DNA from: an uncultured Halomicronema sp.
Lineage (GTDB): Bacteria > Cyanobacteriota > Cyanobacteriia > Phormidesmidales > Phormidesmidaceae
NCBI GenBank assembly: GCA_937897665.1
Contig: CALCPB010000185.1
Coordinates: 1 to 5,306 of the forward strand
Length of the DNA: 5,306 bases
Direction: 5' to 3'
A model generated the notes under the pieces. The model had not been told where the DNA came from, did not search any database, and saw only the letters and a program-made list of their open reading frames with translations. The position numbers were made by a program, and so were the translations under genes. Position 1 is the first letter of the stretch; each line of letters starts with the position of its first letter. Of this stretch, positions 1 through 5,239 are shown piece after piece.

Positions 1-5
1 AATCC

Positions 6-238
6 TGTAGGGGTTTCCAGGAACCTCATATTACTTAGCTTTCGGCTTCCATAATGGTGGCGGAGATCGCCCTTTTCTATCGGCTTAAGTACTGTAGACA
101 ACCGGTCGGGTAGGCTTCCAGCCTGCCTCCATAACCAGCTTTTTCAAGGGTTGCGGGGCGTTCAGGACGGCCAGGATGGCCATCGAACAAGAGCGCACCG
201 AGGCAGCGATATCAGAGCTGCATTGTCAAACCCCTACA
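6..238. repeat. Possible small element bounded by an 11-bp inverted repeat
   Basis: The 11-mer TGTAGGGGTTT at 6-16 recurs exactly, inverted, at 228-238 (AAACCCCTACA), framing 233 bp without a convincing gene. An 11-bp inverted match inside so short a stretch has roughly a 1% chance of arising at random. The ends run TG...CA. I see no target-site duplication: the flanks (ATCC on the left, AGGT on the right) do not match. The right-hand copy is also one arm of the probable terminator at 231-256, so this may be two copies of a GTAGGGG-type hairpin arm rather than a MITE-like element. The left end lies only 5 bases from the window edge. Confidence 0.25.
109..127. other. Short hairpin-forming inverted repeat
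   Basis: GGTAGGC (109-115) and GCCTGCC (121-127) form a 7-bp stem with one G-T pair around the 5-nt loop TTCCA. No T-run follows directly on either strand, so it is not a typical terminator. It lies in the gene-free stretch 1-281, where I recognise no RNA gene and no coding sequence. Its function is unknown and it may be fortuitous. Confidence 0.25.
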
Positions 239-256
239 AGGTTAGCTGTAGAGGGG
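231..256 (-). terminator. Probable terminator of the kinase-regulator operon
   Basis: Read on the minus strand, 25 nt past the response regulator stop codon, CCCC-TC-TACA is followed by an 8-nt loop and TGTA-GGGG, then TTTG. This gives an 8-bp stem with a 2-nt bulge and a short U-run. Position and orientation suit a rho-independent terminator for the leftward operon. The bulge and the short T-tract make it a weak example. Confidence 0.45.
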
Positions 257-281
257 CGGGTAGGGTCTGCTCAAACGAGAC

Positions 282-956
282 TCAATCTTTTAAGACGTAA
301 CCCACACCGCGTACGGTCTGAATCAATCGCTTTTCTCCCTCGGCTTCGAGTTTTAAGCGGAGATAGCGAATATAGACTTCAATGATGTTGGAATCACCCA
401 TAAAGTCATAGCCCCAGACTTCTTCGAGAATACGATCGCGAGTCAAGACCTGGCGCGGATGCGTCATCAAATAATCCAGCAGGTCAAATTCCTTCGCAGT
501 CAACTCAATGCTGCGACTACCCCGCTGGACTTCTCTAGTTTTGCGGTTGAGGGTGAGATTTTGAAACTGTAGCGTATCAACTTCCTGCGGTTCGCTGCGG
601 CGGAGATGAGCCCGCACCCGCGCCAGCAATTCTTCAATGCTAAACGGTTTGACGACGTAGTCATCAGCCCCGGCATCTAACCCCGCGACGCGATCGGCGA
701 CATCGTCTTTAGCTGTCATTAAAATGATGGGTTCCTTAAAGCCGGTGGCTCGCAGCCGCCGACAGACCTCGACCCCACTAAGACCCGGCATCATCCAATC
801 AAGCAAAACCAGGTTAGGCTCGGCGTCGCGGGCGGCCATGAGCCCCGATAAGCCATCATTGGCCACGGTGACGTCATAGTCTTCGTAACCCAACTCCATT
901 TCGACAAATTTGGCGAGTTTCTGCTCATCTTCAATGAGTAAAATTTTGGGTTTCAT
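282..956 (-). CDS. OmpR/PhoB-family response regulator
   Basis: This 224-aa protein is a DNA-binding transcription regulator, the output half of the two-component system encoded with the kinase just upstream. The receiver domain (about 3-118) has every expected residue: acidic pair E9/D10, phospho-acceptor D53 in LLDWMMPG, T81 and K103 in the VVKPF motif. The winged-helix Trans_reg_C domain (about 129-222) has the usual ELTAKEFDLL start, a recognition-helix region near 188-202 and the C-terminal VRGVGYVL wing. Length is normal for the family. The ATG at 956 lies 3 bp after the kinase stop and has a clear AAGGAG site 8 nt upstream, inside the last kinase codons, which suggests translational coupling. 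It does not look like RpaA, RpaB or NblR as I remember them, so I give no symbol. The family call is secure; target genes are unknown. Confidence 0.95.
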   Translation of the reverse strand: MKPKILLIEDEQKLAKFVEMELGYEDYDVTVANDGLSGLMAARDAEPNLVLLDWMMPGLSGVEVCRRLRATGFKEPIILMTAKDDVADRVAGLDAGADDYVVKPFSIEELLARVRAHLRRSEPQEVDTLQFQNLTLNRKTREVQRGSRSIELTAKEFDLLDYLMTHPRQVLTRDRILEEVWGYDFMGDSNIIEVYIRYLRLKLEAEGEKRLIQTVRGVGYVLKD

Positions 957-959
957 GGG

Positions 960-2405
960 TCACACTCCTTGACAGATGGGTAGGTGAACAGTGAAGGTGC
1001 TACCGGTACCAGGGTTCGACTGCACCGTAACCGTACCGCGCATTCTCGCCAACAGGGCTTTCACGATGGCCAATCCTAGGCCCGTACCGCCAGTTGCCCG
1101 TGAACGATCCACATCAACTCGATAAAAGGGCTCAAAAATTTCTGCCTGGTCCGCGAGGGGAATGCCCCGCCCGCGATCGCATACTTGCACAACGGCTGTT
1201 TGCTCTTGTCGAAACAGCCTAACCGTGACGCCAACGTCGGGCGTGGAATAGTTGAGGGCATTGTCCATCAGATTGACCAAAACTTGTCGTAGGGCGCTGG
1301 CATCCGCTCGCACCCAAAGGGGGGAATCGGTGATCTCGGCTTCGATGCGATTACCGGTGGCATCGGCCATCGTGACGGCATTCAAAACGATTCCTTTTAA
1401 GTCCAGGCGCTCCCCTGATAAATGGAGATGCCCCATACTAGCGCGTGCCAAAACCAATAGGTCATTCAAAATCTGAATGGTGCGATCGGTTTCAGCAGCG
1501 GCGGTTTCCAGGCCATCGCGCTGGGGCTCAGTCAGCGTTTGGCAACGGCGCAGGGTACTCTGCAAATATCCCTGCACTAAGGTGAGCGGCGTACGCAACT
1601 CGTGAGAGACGTCGCCGACCAAACGTCGCTGCTGTTTCCAAGACTGAGATAGACGCTCAAGGGTATGATCGAGGGCCTGAGCCAGCTCTTTGACTTCAGT
1701 GGGCGCTTTATCTAAGGCAAGACGCTTGGCGTTTAGAGAGTCAGTGGTCACCCCGGTCATCTCTTGGCTCAGAGATTTGATCGGTTGCAGAGACTGACGC
1801 ACGTAGAGGGCAATCAAACCGGCTAACAGCAAAATCATACTGCCGCTAATAATCACTAAGCTGCGAGACATCGCTAAGTAAGTGCGGTGATTTTGCGTAA
1901 TATCTTCAACGATAAACAAGGTGCCAATCGATTCACCTTGGCGGTTGATCGGCCCAATACAAATGGCTAAAGCTCGATCTCCAACCATCAAGGTTTCCAA
2001 ACTGCTTTGGGCGGGGAGCGATCGCAAATACTCGGTCAGACCGGCCGCTTGCCACGAGCCCATTGACAGCGTTTCTGATTGAGCCATGAGTTCGCCACTC
2101 GGCGCTTTTACCCAAATGGCCGTATCCCCCATTGCTCGGCGATCAATGACTTTTTGCACCGCCTCGGTCGTGGTCATCATCTCTTCGTAGAGGATGACGT
2201 CGTCGTTAAAACGCTGCGATAAGGTAGCGACGGCTTCTTCATGGCCTGACAGGAGGATCTGCCGTAACCGCCAGTTTAGCCAGCCCGCCATCCCACCGAT
2301 GCTGAGAGCAGCGGCCAAGACCACGCCAGCAGTCAACCGAAACTGAATAGAATTTAAGCTTGGCGGCCGGAGATTTTTGAGCACGGGGTGGTTTGACCAG
2401 GCCAT
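960..2405 (-). CDS. Membrane sensor histidine kinase (HAMP, HisKA, HATPase_c)
   Basis: This 481-aa inner-membrane kinase is predicted to autophosphorylate and pass phosphate to the adjacent response regulator. Order of parts: cytoplasmic N-terminus; TM1 about 26-46; periplasmic sensor about 50-180; TM2 about 183-202; HAMP about 203-258; HisKA with H268 in VSHELRTP; HATPase_c with N box N378-N385, G1 box DRGRG (410-414), F box F424-F427 and G2 box GGTGLGL (439-445). All catalytic motifs are intact. The sensor region is unlike any ligand domain I recognise and has only one cysteine (C149), which argues against direct thiol-based arsenite or metal sensing. An in-frame TGA at 2415-2417 makes the ATG at 2405 the earliest start; its ribosome binding site is weak. 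The kinase precedes its regulator in the operon. Family call firm, signal unknown. Confidence 0.95.
   Translation of the reverse strand: MAWSNHPVLKNLRPPSLNSIQFRLTAGVVLAAALSIGGMAGWLNWRLRQILLSGHEEAVATLSQRFNDDVILYEEMMTTTEAVQKVIDRRAMGDTAIWVKAPSGELMAQSETLSMGSWQAAGLTEYLRSLPAQSSLETLMVGDRALAICIGPINRQGESIGTLFIVEDITQNHRTYLAMSRSLVIISGSMILLLAGLIALYVRQSLQPIKSLSQEMTGVTTDSLNAKRLALDKAPTEVKELAQALDHTLERLSQSWKQQRRLVGDVSHELRTPLTLVQGYLQSTLRRCQTLTEPQRDGLETAAAETDRTIQILNDLLVLARASMGHLHLSGERLDLKGIVLNAVTMADATGNRIEAEITDSPLWVRADASALRQVLVNLMDNALNYSTPDVGVTVRLFRQEQTAVVQVCDRGRGIPLADQAEIFEPFYRVDVDRSRATGGTGLGLAIVKALLARMRGTVTVQSNPGTGSTFTVHLPICQGV
965..970 (-). promoter_or_regulatory. Shine-Dalgarno site for the response regulator, inside the kinase gene
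   Basis: AAGGAG on the minus strand lies 8 nt before the regulator ATG and overlaps the last sense codons of the kinase (Q-G-V). It fixes the regulator start and implies that ribosomes finishing the kinase can reinitiate on the regulator. Confidence 0.8.
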
Positions 2406-2446
2406 AAATCTTGTTCAATAAGCTGGTTTCAAAGGTAACAAGGGAA

Positions 2447-2508
2447 CCTGAGAAATCGCTGATTTTCTGCCTCAGGAAGTTTAGTTAATCCTCTCAGGTA
2501 AGATTCAG
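2447..2508. promoter_or_regulatory. Candidate operator: phased CTCAG repeats between divergent genes
   Basis: On the plus strand CTCAGG occurs at 2471 and 2493, and TTCAG at 2504: offsets of 22 and 11 bp, two turns and one turn of the helix. An opposite-facing copy, CCTGAG, lies at 2447-2452. OmpR-family regulators typically bind direct repeats spaced about 10-11 bp, so this is a plausible autoregulatory site for the response regulator encoded downstream on the minus strand. It starts 42 bp upstream of the kinase ATG and ends 114 bp before arsS. No convincing -35/-10 pair could be fixed for either gene. Binding is inferred. Confidence 0.35.
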
Positions 2509-2560
2509 CTCATGCTTGTCTAATAAAGAGGGTCTACAGCCGTAGCAGTCAGGTTAAAGT

Positions 2561-2575
2561 GCTCTGCTCCAGAGC
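2561..2575. promoter_or_regulatory. Small palindrome upstream of arsS
   Basis: GCTCTG-CTC-CAGAGC is a perfect 6-bp inverted repeat around 3 nt, ending 47 nt before the arsS ATG. It could be an operator or a leader hairpin. It does not resemble the ATCAA/TTGAT-type arrangement I associate with cyanobacterial ArsR. Function unknown. Confidence 0.25.
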
Positions 2576-2622
2576 GGCCATGTTGCCCCAACCGCGTTCA
2601 TCGTTCATCTCTTTAGCAATTT

Positions 2623-3636
2623 ATGGTTTCATCTCCCGAAAGTCTTCAGCGCTCAGTTGCGACTCCCCCCTTCGAGCAGGTCTTGGGGGCCCCTCTTGAG
2701 AAGCAATCTACTCAAGTTTTGCAGATCAATTTAGGACGACGCTGTAATTTGGCCTGCCGCCACTGCCATGTGGAAGCTGGGCCCCACCGCTCGGAAGAAC
2801 TCAGCCCCGAGGTGCTCGATCAGCTGCTGGCTATGCTCGATCGCTTTCCGCAGATTCAGACGGTTGATTTGACCGGGGGCGCACCGGAGATGAATTATGG
2901 CTTTCGTCCCCTAGTCGAAAAGGCGCGATCGCTCCATAAAGAAATCATTGTCCGCTCTAATCTGACGATCTTTTTTGAGCCAGGATTTACTGCTCTGCCT
3001 GACTATTTCGCCCGGCAGCGCGTGCGTGTGGTTGCATCCCTGCCCTGTTATTTGGCCGACAACGTGGATGCCATGCGAGGCCAGGGCGTCTACGATGCCT
3101 CGATCAAAGCGATTCAGCAGCTCAATGCCCAGGGATACGGCCATGAGCCTGATTTGATCTTGGATCTGGTCTACAATCCCCCCGTGCCCACCACCGAAAA
3201 CTTCTCCCTCACGCCCAGTCAGGCGGGCTTGCAAAACGATTATCAGCAATATCTGGCGCAACACTTTGGCATTGCCTTCAACAACCTGTTGACTATTACA
3301 AATTTGCCGATTGGTCGCACCCGATGGCAGCTAGAACATCGGGGTTTGTTAAAGCCTTATACGCAATTTTTAGCGGCTCATCACAACCCGAAGACCGTGT
3401 CGGCACTGATGTGCCGTCACGAGTTGTCAATTGACTATCGCGGCTATGTTTATGACTGCGATTTCAATCAAATGGCGGCAGTGCCCGCTCAAACCGGTGA
3501 CGGCATTCCCGTCACCGTCGCGATGCTGCTTGCAACGGGAACGCTAGACATCATTCCCACCGTTCAAACCCGGTCCTATTGCTATGGCTGCACTGCTGGT
3601 AGTGGCTCTAGCTGTGGCGGCTCGCTGACCGGCTAG
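2623..3636 (+). CDS. arsS: Arsenosugar biosynthesis radical SAM protein ArsS
   Basis: In the characterised family, ArsS is a cytoplasmic radical SAM enzyme that joins dimethylarsinous acid to the 5'-deoxyadenosyl group of S-adenosylmethionine, giving dimethylarsinoyl-deoxyadenosine, the first committed arsenosugar intermediate. The 337-aa product has the cluster motif C41-x3-C45-x2-C48 within CNLACRHCHVEAGP, the GGAPE motif (85-89), a conserved LPCY with C142, and the C-terminal Cys-rich (DUF3641-type) domain with C264, C279, C320, C323 and C331, ending in the diagnostic CYGCTAGSGSSCGG. Some relatives carry selenocysteine; here every such site is cysteine. A stop (TAG, 2614) lies just upstream in frame, so ATG 2623 is the earliest start; no clear Shine-Dalgarno is visible. 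The substrate methyltransferase ArsM is not in the window. The VTT membrane gene follows on the same strand. Family call strong; substrate by homology. Confidence 0.87.
   Translation: MVSSPESLQRSVATPPFEQVLGAPLEKQSTQVLQINLGRRCNLACRHCHVEAGPHRSEELSPEVLDQLLAMLDRFPQIQTVDLTGGAPEMNYGFRPLVEKARSLHKEIIVRSNLTIFFEPGFTALPDYFARQRVRVVASLPCYLADNVDAMRGQGVYDASIKAIQQLNAQGYGHEPDLILDLVYNPPVPTTENFSLTPSQAGLQNDYQQYLAQHFGIAFNNLLTITNLPIGRTRWQLEHRGLLKPYTQFLAAHHNPKTVSALMCRHELSIDYRGYVYDCDFNQMAAVPAQTGDGIPVTVAMLLATGTLDIIPTVQTRSYCYGCTAGSGSSCGGSLTG
3495..3517 (+). other. Strong hairpin inside arsS
   Basis: CGGTGACGG (3495-3503) and CCGTCACCG (3509-3517) form a perfect 9-bp stem with loop CATTC. It lies within the coding sequence for T-G-D-G-I-P-V-T-V, just before the C-terminal cysteine cluster. 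No in-frame TGA is nearby, so it is not a working selenocysteine insertion element. It may be incidental. Confidence 0.35.
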
Positions 3637-3744
3637 ACCCATCGTTTTGACGGGGATAACGCTGAGTTTCTGACTTCATCTGACCTGATTGCGCCCAGCT
3701 CTTATTGATTCTTTTCGCACCCTGTACTGACTCTGGACACCGCC

Positions 3745-4557
3745 ATGAACCTCTCGGCTATCCAAATTCCTTTAAGCTTGAAGCGACGGTCTGCTCGCCT
3801 GACGATGTTGAGTGTGGTCACAATGCTTATAGTTTCACTGTGGCCCCAGCTGCCGCTGCTAGCTCAAGAAGCCGCCAGTGAGTCTGGCCCCGGTCTATTT
3901 GGCCAAATTCAGGACTGGCTAGTGAATGCGCTGGCCTGGATTGATAGCTTAGGGGCGATCGCCCCCATCGCCTTTATCGTGCTTTATGTCGTGGTCACCG
4001 TCGCGTTTGTACCGGCCTCAATCGTGACCTTGGGGGCCGGTGTCGTTTTTGGTGTGGTTAAAGGATCACTGCTGGTCTTTATGGGTGCGATGCTGGGAGC
4101 GACGGCAGCGTTTTTGGTGGGCAGATATCTTGCTAGGGACTGGGTCGGGCGCAAAATTGCCAGCCGTGAAAAATTTAAGGCGATTGATGAGGCGATCGGT
4201 CGTGAGGGTCGCAAAATCATTTTTCTGATTCGCCTGTCTCCGGCTTTTCCTTTTAACTTGCTCAACTATGGATTGGGACTGACCAAGGTTTCGTTAAAAG
4301 ACTATGTGCTGGGGACGACGGGCATTATCCCCGGCACCATTATGTATGTCTATTTAGGATCTTTAGCGGGCAATCTGGCGACCTTAGGTGCGGGAGAAAC
4401 ACCGAGCAACCCGACGATTACTTGGACGATTCGCATCATTGCCTTTATTGCCACGGTTGCTGTCACGGTTTACGTGACGCGCATTGCCAGAAAGGCCCTC
4501 AACGAGTCTGTGCCTAGCATTGCCAACGACAGTGACGAAGCGATCGTGGGGCAGTAG
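3745..4557 (+). CDS. TVP38/TMEM64 family (VTT domain) membrane protein
   Basis: This 270-aa integral membrane protein belongs to the VTT/DedA superfamily, relatives of which act as lipid scramblases or lipid-carrier transporters. Visible features: an N-terminal hydrophobic segment (about 20-40) ending PLLAQEA, possibly a cleaved signal; a hydrophobic segment at about 70-90 leading into FVPASIVTLGAG with VFG (88-103); a glycine-rich helix (108-128) ending in GRYLARDWV; the signature RLSPAFPFNLLNYGLGLT (163-180); GIIPGTIMY (193-201) with LGSLAG; and a last TM helix (about 226-245) with a short polar tail. Length is normal. ATG 3745 follows arsS by 108 bp with no terminator between, so co-transcription is likely. 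No strong ribosome binding site is seen; an in-frame stop at 3706 limits upstream extension. Such genes are often found near ArsS-type radical SAM genes. Substrate unknown. Confidence 0.88.
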   Translation: MNLSAIQIPLSLKRRSARLTMLSVVTMLIVSLWPQLPLLAQEAASESGPGLFGQIQDWLVNALAWIDSLGAIAPIAFIVLYVVVTVAFVPASIVTLGAGVVFGVVKGSLLVFMGAMLGATAAFLVGRYLARDWVGRKIASREKFKAIDEAIGREGRKIIFLIRLSPAFPFNLLNYGLGLTKVSLKDYVLGTTGIIPGTIMYVYLGSLAGNLATLGAGETPSNPTITWTIRIIAFIATVAVTVYVTRIARKALNESVPSIANDSDEAIVGQ

Positions 4558-4656
4558 GTCAGCTCTGAGCAATCACCTTGTACCAGATCCGGCAGTCAAG
4601 AGCCAGTCGTCATGGCAGCCTGTTCTCCGCTTTGTTCAGTGTCTACTAGCAGTTTT

Positions 4657-4687
4657 TCATCAACCTCATGATTCCTGCGGTTGATGA
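4657..4687. other. Hairpin downstream of the VTT gene
   Basis: TCATCAACC (4657-4665) and GGTTGATGA (4679-4687) make a perfect 9-bp stem around a 13-nt loop. On the plus strand it is preceded by TTTTT but followed by CAGGGG, so it lacks the T-tract of an intrinsic terminator in either direction. It lies 99 bp past the VTT stop codon and may protect or process the end of that message. The rest of 4558-4790 holds no recognisable gene. Confidence 0.4.
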
Positions 4688-4703
4688 CAGGGGAGTAAAG
4701 CAA

Positions 4704-4738
4704 AGGGGCGATGCCATCAATGTGATGACATCGCCCCT
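4704..4738 (-). terminator. Rho-independent terminator of the small secreted-protein gene
   Basis: AGGGGCGATG (4704-4713) pairs perfectly with CATCGCCCCT (4729-4738). After one C-A mismatch, CATCA (4715-4719) pairs with TGATG (4723-4727) around a 3-nt loop. Read on the minus strand, the GC-rich stem is followed by TTTGCTTTA, a broken U-tract. It lies 52 nt past the stop codon at 4791. No T-run follows on the plus strand, so it mainly serves the leftward gene. Confidence 0.75.
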
Positions 4739-4790
4739 GCATTGCCCAAGCTGTAGAGACGGTTGTCTACCGCAGCGGCGCTAAAGACGA

Positions 4791-5174
4791 TTAGAACCCT
4801 TCGTCAGAATTCGTCCACGCTTCGCAGATGCTGGTGCTGCAGGTGACCATCACCGTCTCGATGATAAAGTCCCCATCATAGGGCGCAACCACGACAGGCT
4901 CAGAATCCAACAGCGTATCTGATTCCATGAGCTCACCCGTTTGAGCATCGTAAAGGTAGATGTCGAGATCGCTACAGTCGAAGTCACAGCTGGCATAAAC
5001 TGCTTCACCAGCCAGCAGATAGCCTTCGTAAATTTCCGATTCGCCACTACCCAAAAAAGTCGTGTAAGGCTCTGGCTCGAATTCCTGAGCGATTGCCCCA
5101 GGCACTAGACTGGCAGTCATGAGGCCACCCATACCTGCCGCGATCGCCAGCTTGCCAAAACGATTTGCCATCAT
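4791..5174 (-). CDS. Small secreted acidic four-cysteine protein, PPC-like
   Basis: I do not recognise a named family for this 127-aa protein. It has a clear Sec signal peptide: MMANRFGK, a hydrophobic stretch (9-26) and a probable cleavage site after AIA (27-29). The mature 98 residues contain 23 Asp/Glu and no Lys, Arg or His. Four cysteines, C63/C67 and C112/C117, could form two disulfides in the periplasm or outside the cell. The pattern YEGYLLAGEAVYASC, then DLDIYLYD, then a late APYDGDFIIETV, resembles the beta-sandwich of bacterial pre-peptidase C-terminal (PPC) domains, which is a tentative match. An in-frame TAG at 5181-5183 makes ATG 5174 the earliest start; GGAG at 5185-5188 is spaced 10 nt from it, and a second ATG follows at once. 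It is monocistronic with its own terminator. It is clearly a real gene; its role is unknown. Confidence 0.8.
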   Translation of the reverse strand: MMANRFGKLAIAAGMGGLMTASLVPGAIAQEFEPEPYTTFLGSGESEIYEGYLLAGEAVYASCDFDCSDLDIYLYDAQTGELMESDTLLDSEPVVVAPYDGDFIIETVMVTCSTSICEAWTNSDEGF

Positions 5175-5184
5175 GTCGTTCTAT

Positions 5185-5188
5185 CTCC
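5185..5188 (-). promoter_or_regulatory. Ribosome binding site of the small secreted-protein gene
   Basis: GGAG on the minus strand lies 10 nt before the first of two tandem ATG codons and supports translation from 5174 rather than 5171. Confidence 0.6.
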
Positions 5189-5215
5189 GAACAAAAGTTT
5201 TAGAACATCGGTCAG

Positions 5216-5239
5216 CGTCTACCCAATGCAAGGTAGACG
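5216..5239. promoter_or_regulatory. Inverted repeat upstream of the secreted-protein gene
   Basis: CGTCTACC (5216-5223) and GGTAGACG (5232-5239) form a perfect 8-bp inverted repeat around 8 nt. It starts 42 bp upstream of the minus-strand start. Its centre contains, on the minus strand, TTGCAT, a possible -35 element, but no good -10 follows at the right spacing. It could be an operator or a 5' leader hairpin. From 5240 to the window end I see no gene. Confidence 0.35.

Noticed and set aside
1..281. tRNA, small RNA gene or CRISPR repeats in the left gene-free stretch
   Set aside because: No cloverleaf, no regularly spaced repeats and no coding pattern were found; only short hairpins and one inverted 11-mer.
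176..385. Plus-strand open frame of 69 codons
   Set aside because: Over half of it is antisense to the response regulator, it has no recognisable protein features, and it spans the probable terminator.
2406..2622. ArsR/SmtB-type operator near arsS
   Set aside because: I looked for ATCAA/TTGAT or TGAA/TTCA inverted pairs. Only two TTGAA direct copies 14 bp apart on the minus strand were found, which is not the expected symmetry.
2911..3264. Minus-strand open frame of 117 codons inside arsS
   Set aside because: It is fully antisense to the strongly supported arsS and shows no domain pattern or ribosome site.
3984..4265. Minus-strand open frame of 93 codons inside the VTT gene
   Set aside because: It is an antisense shadow with low-complexity Thr/Ala/Pro content; the plus strand carries clear VTT motifs.
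94..4770. GTAGACAACCG at 94-104 recurs inverted at 4760-4770
   Set aside because: A few 11-base matches are expected by chance between sites across a 5.3-kb window, and no longer similarity surrounds these copies.
4750..4776. Imperfect palindrome containing GTAGAGAC / GTCTAC, like a common cyanobacterial GTAGAGACG hairpin repeat
   Set aside because: The stem has a 2-nt bulge and the match to the repeat is short, so it cannot be separated from chance on this evidence.
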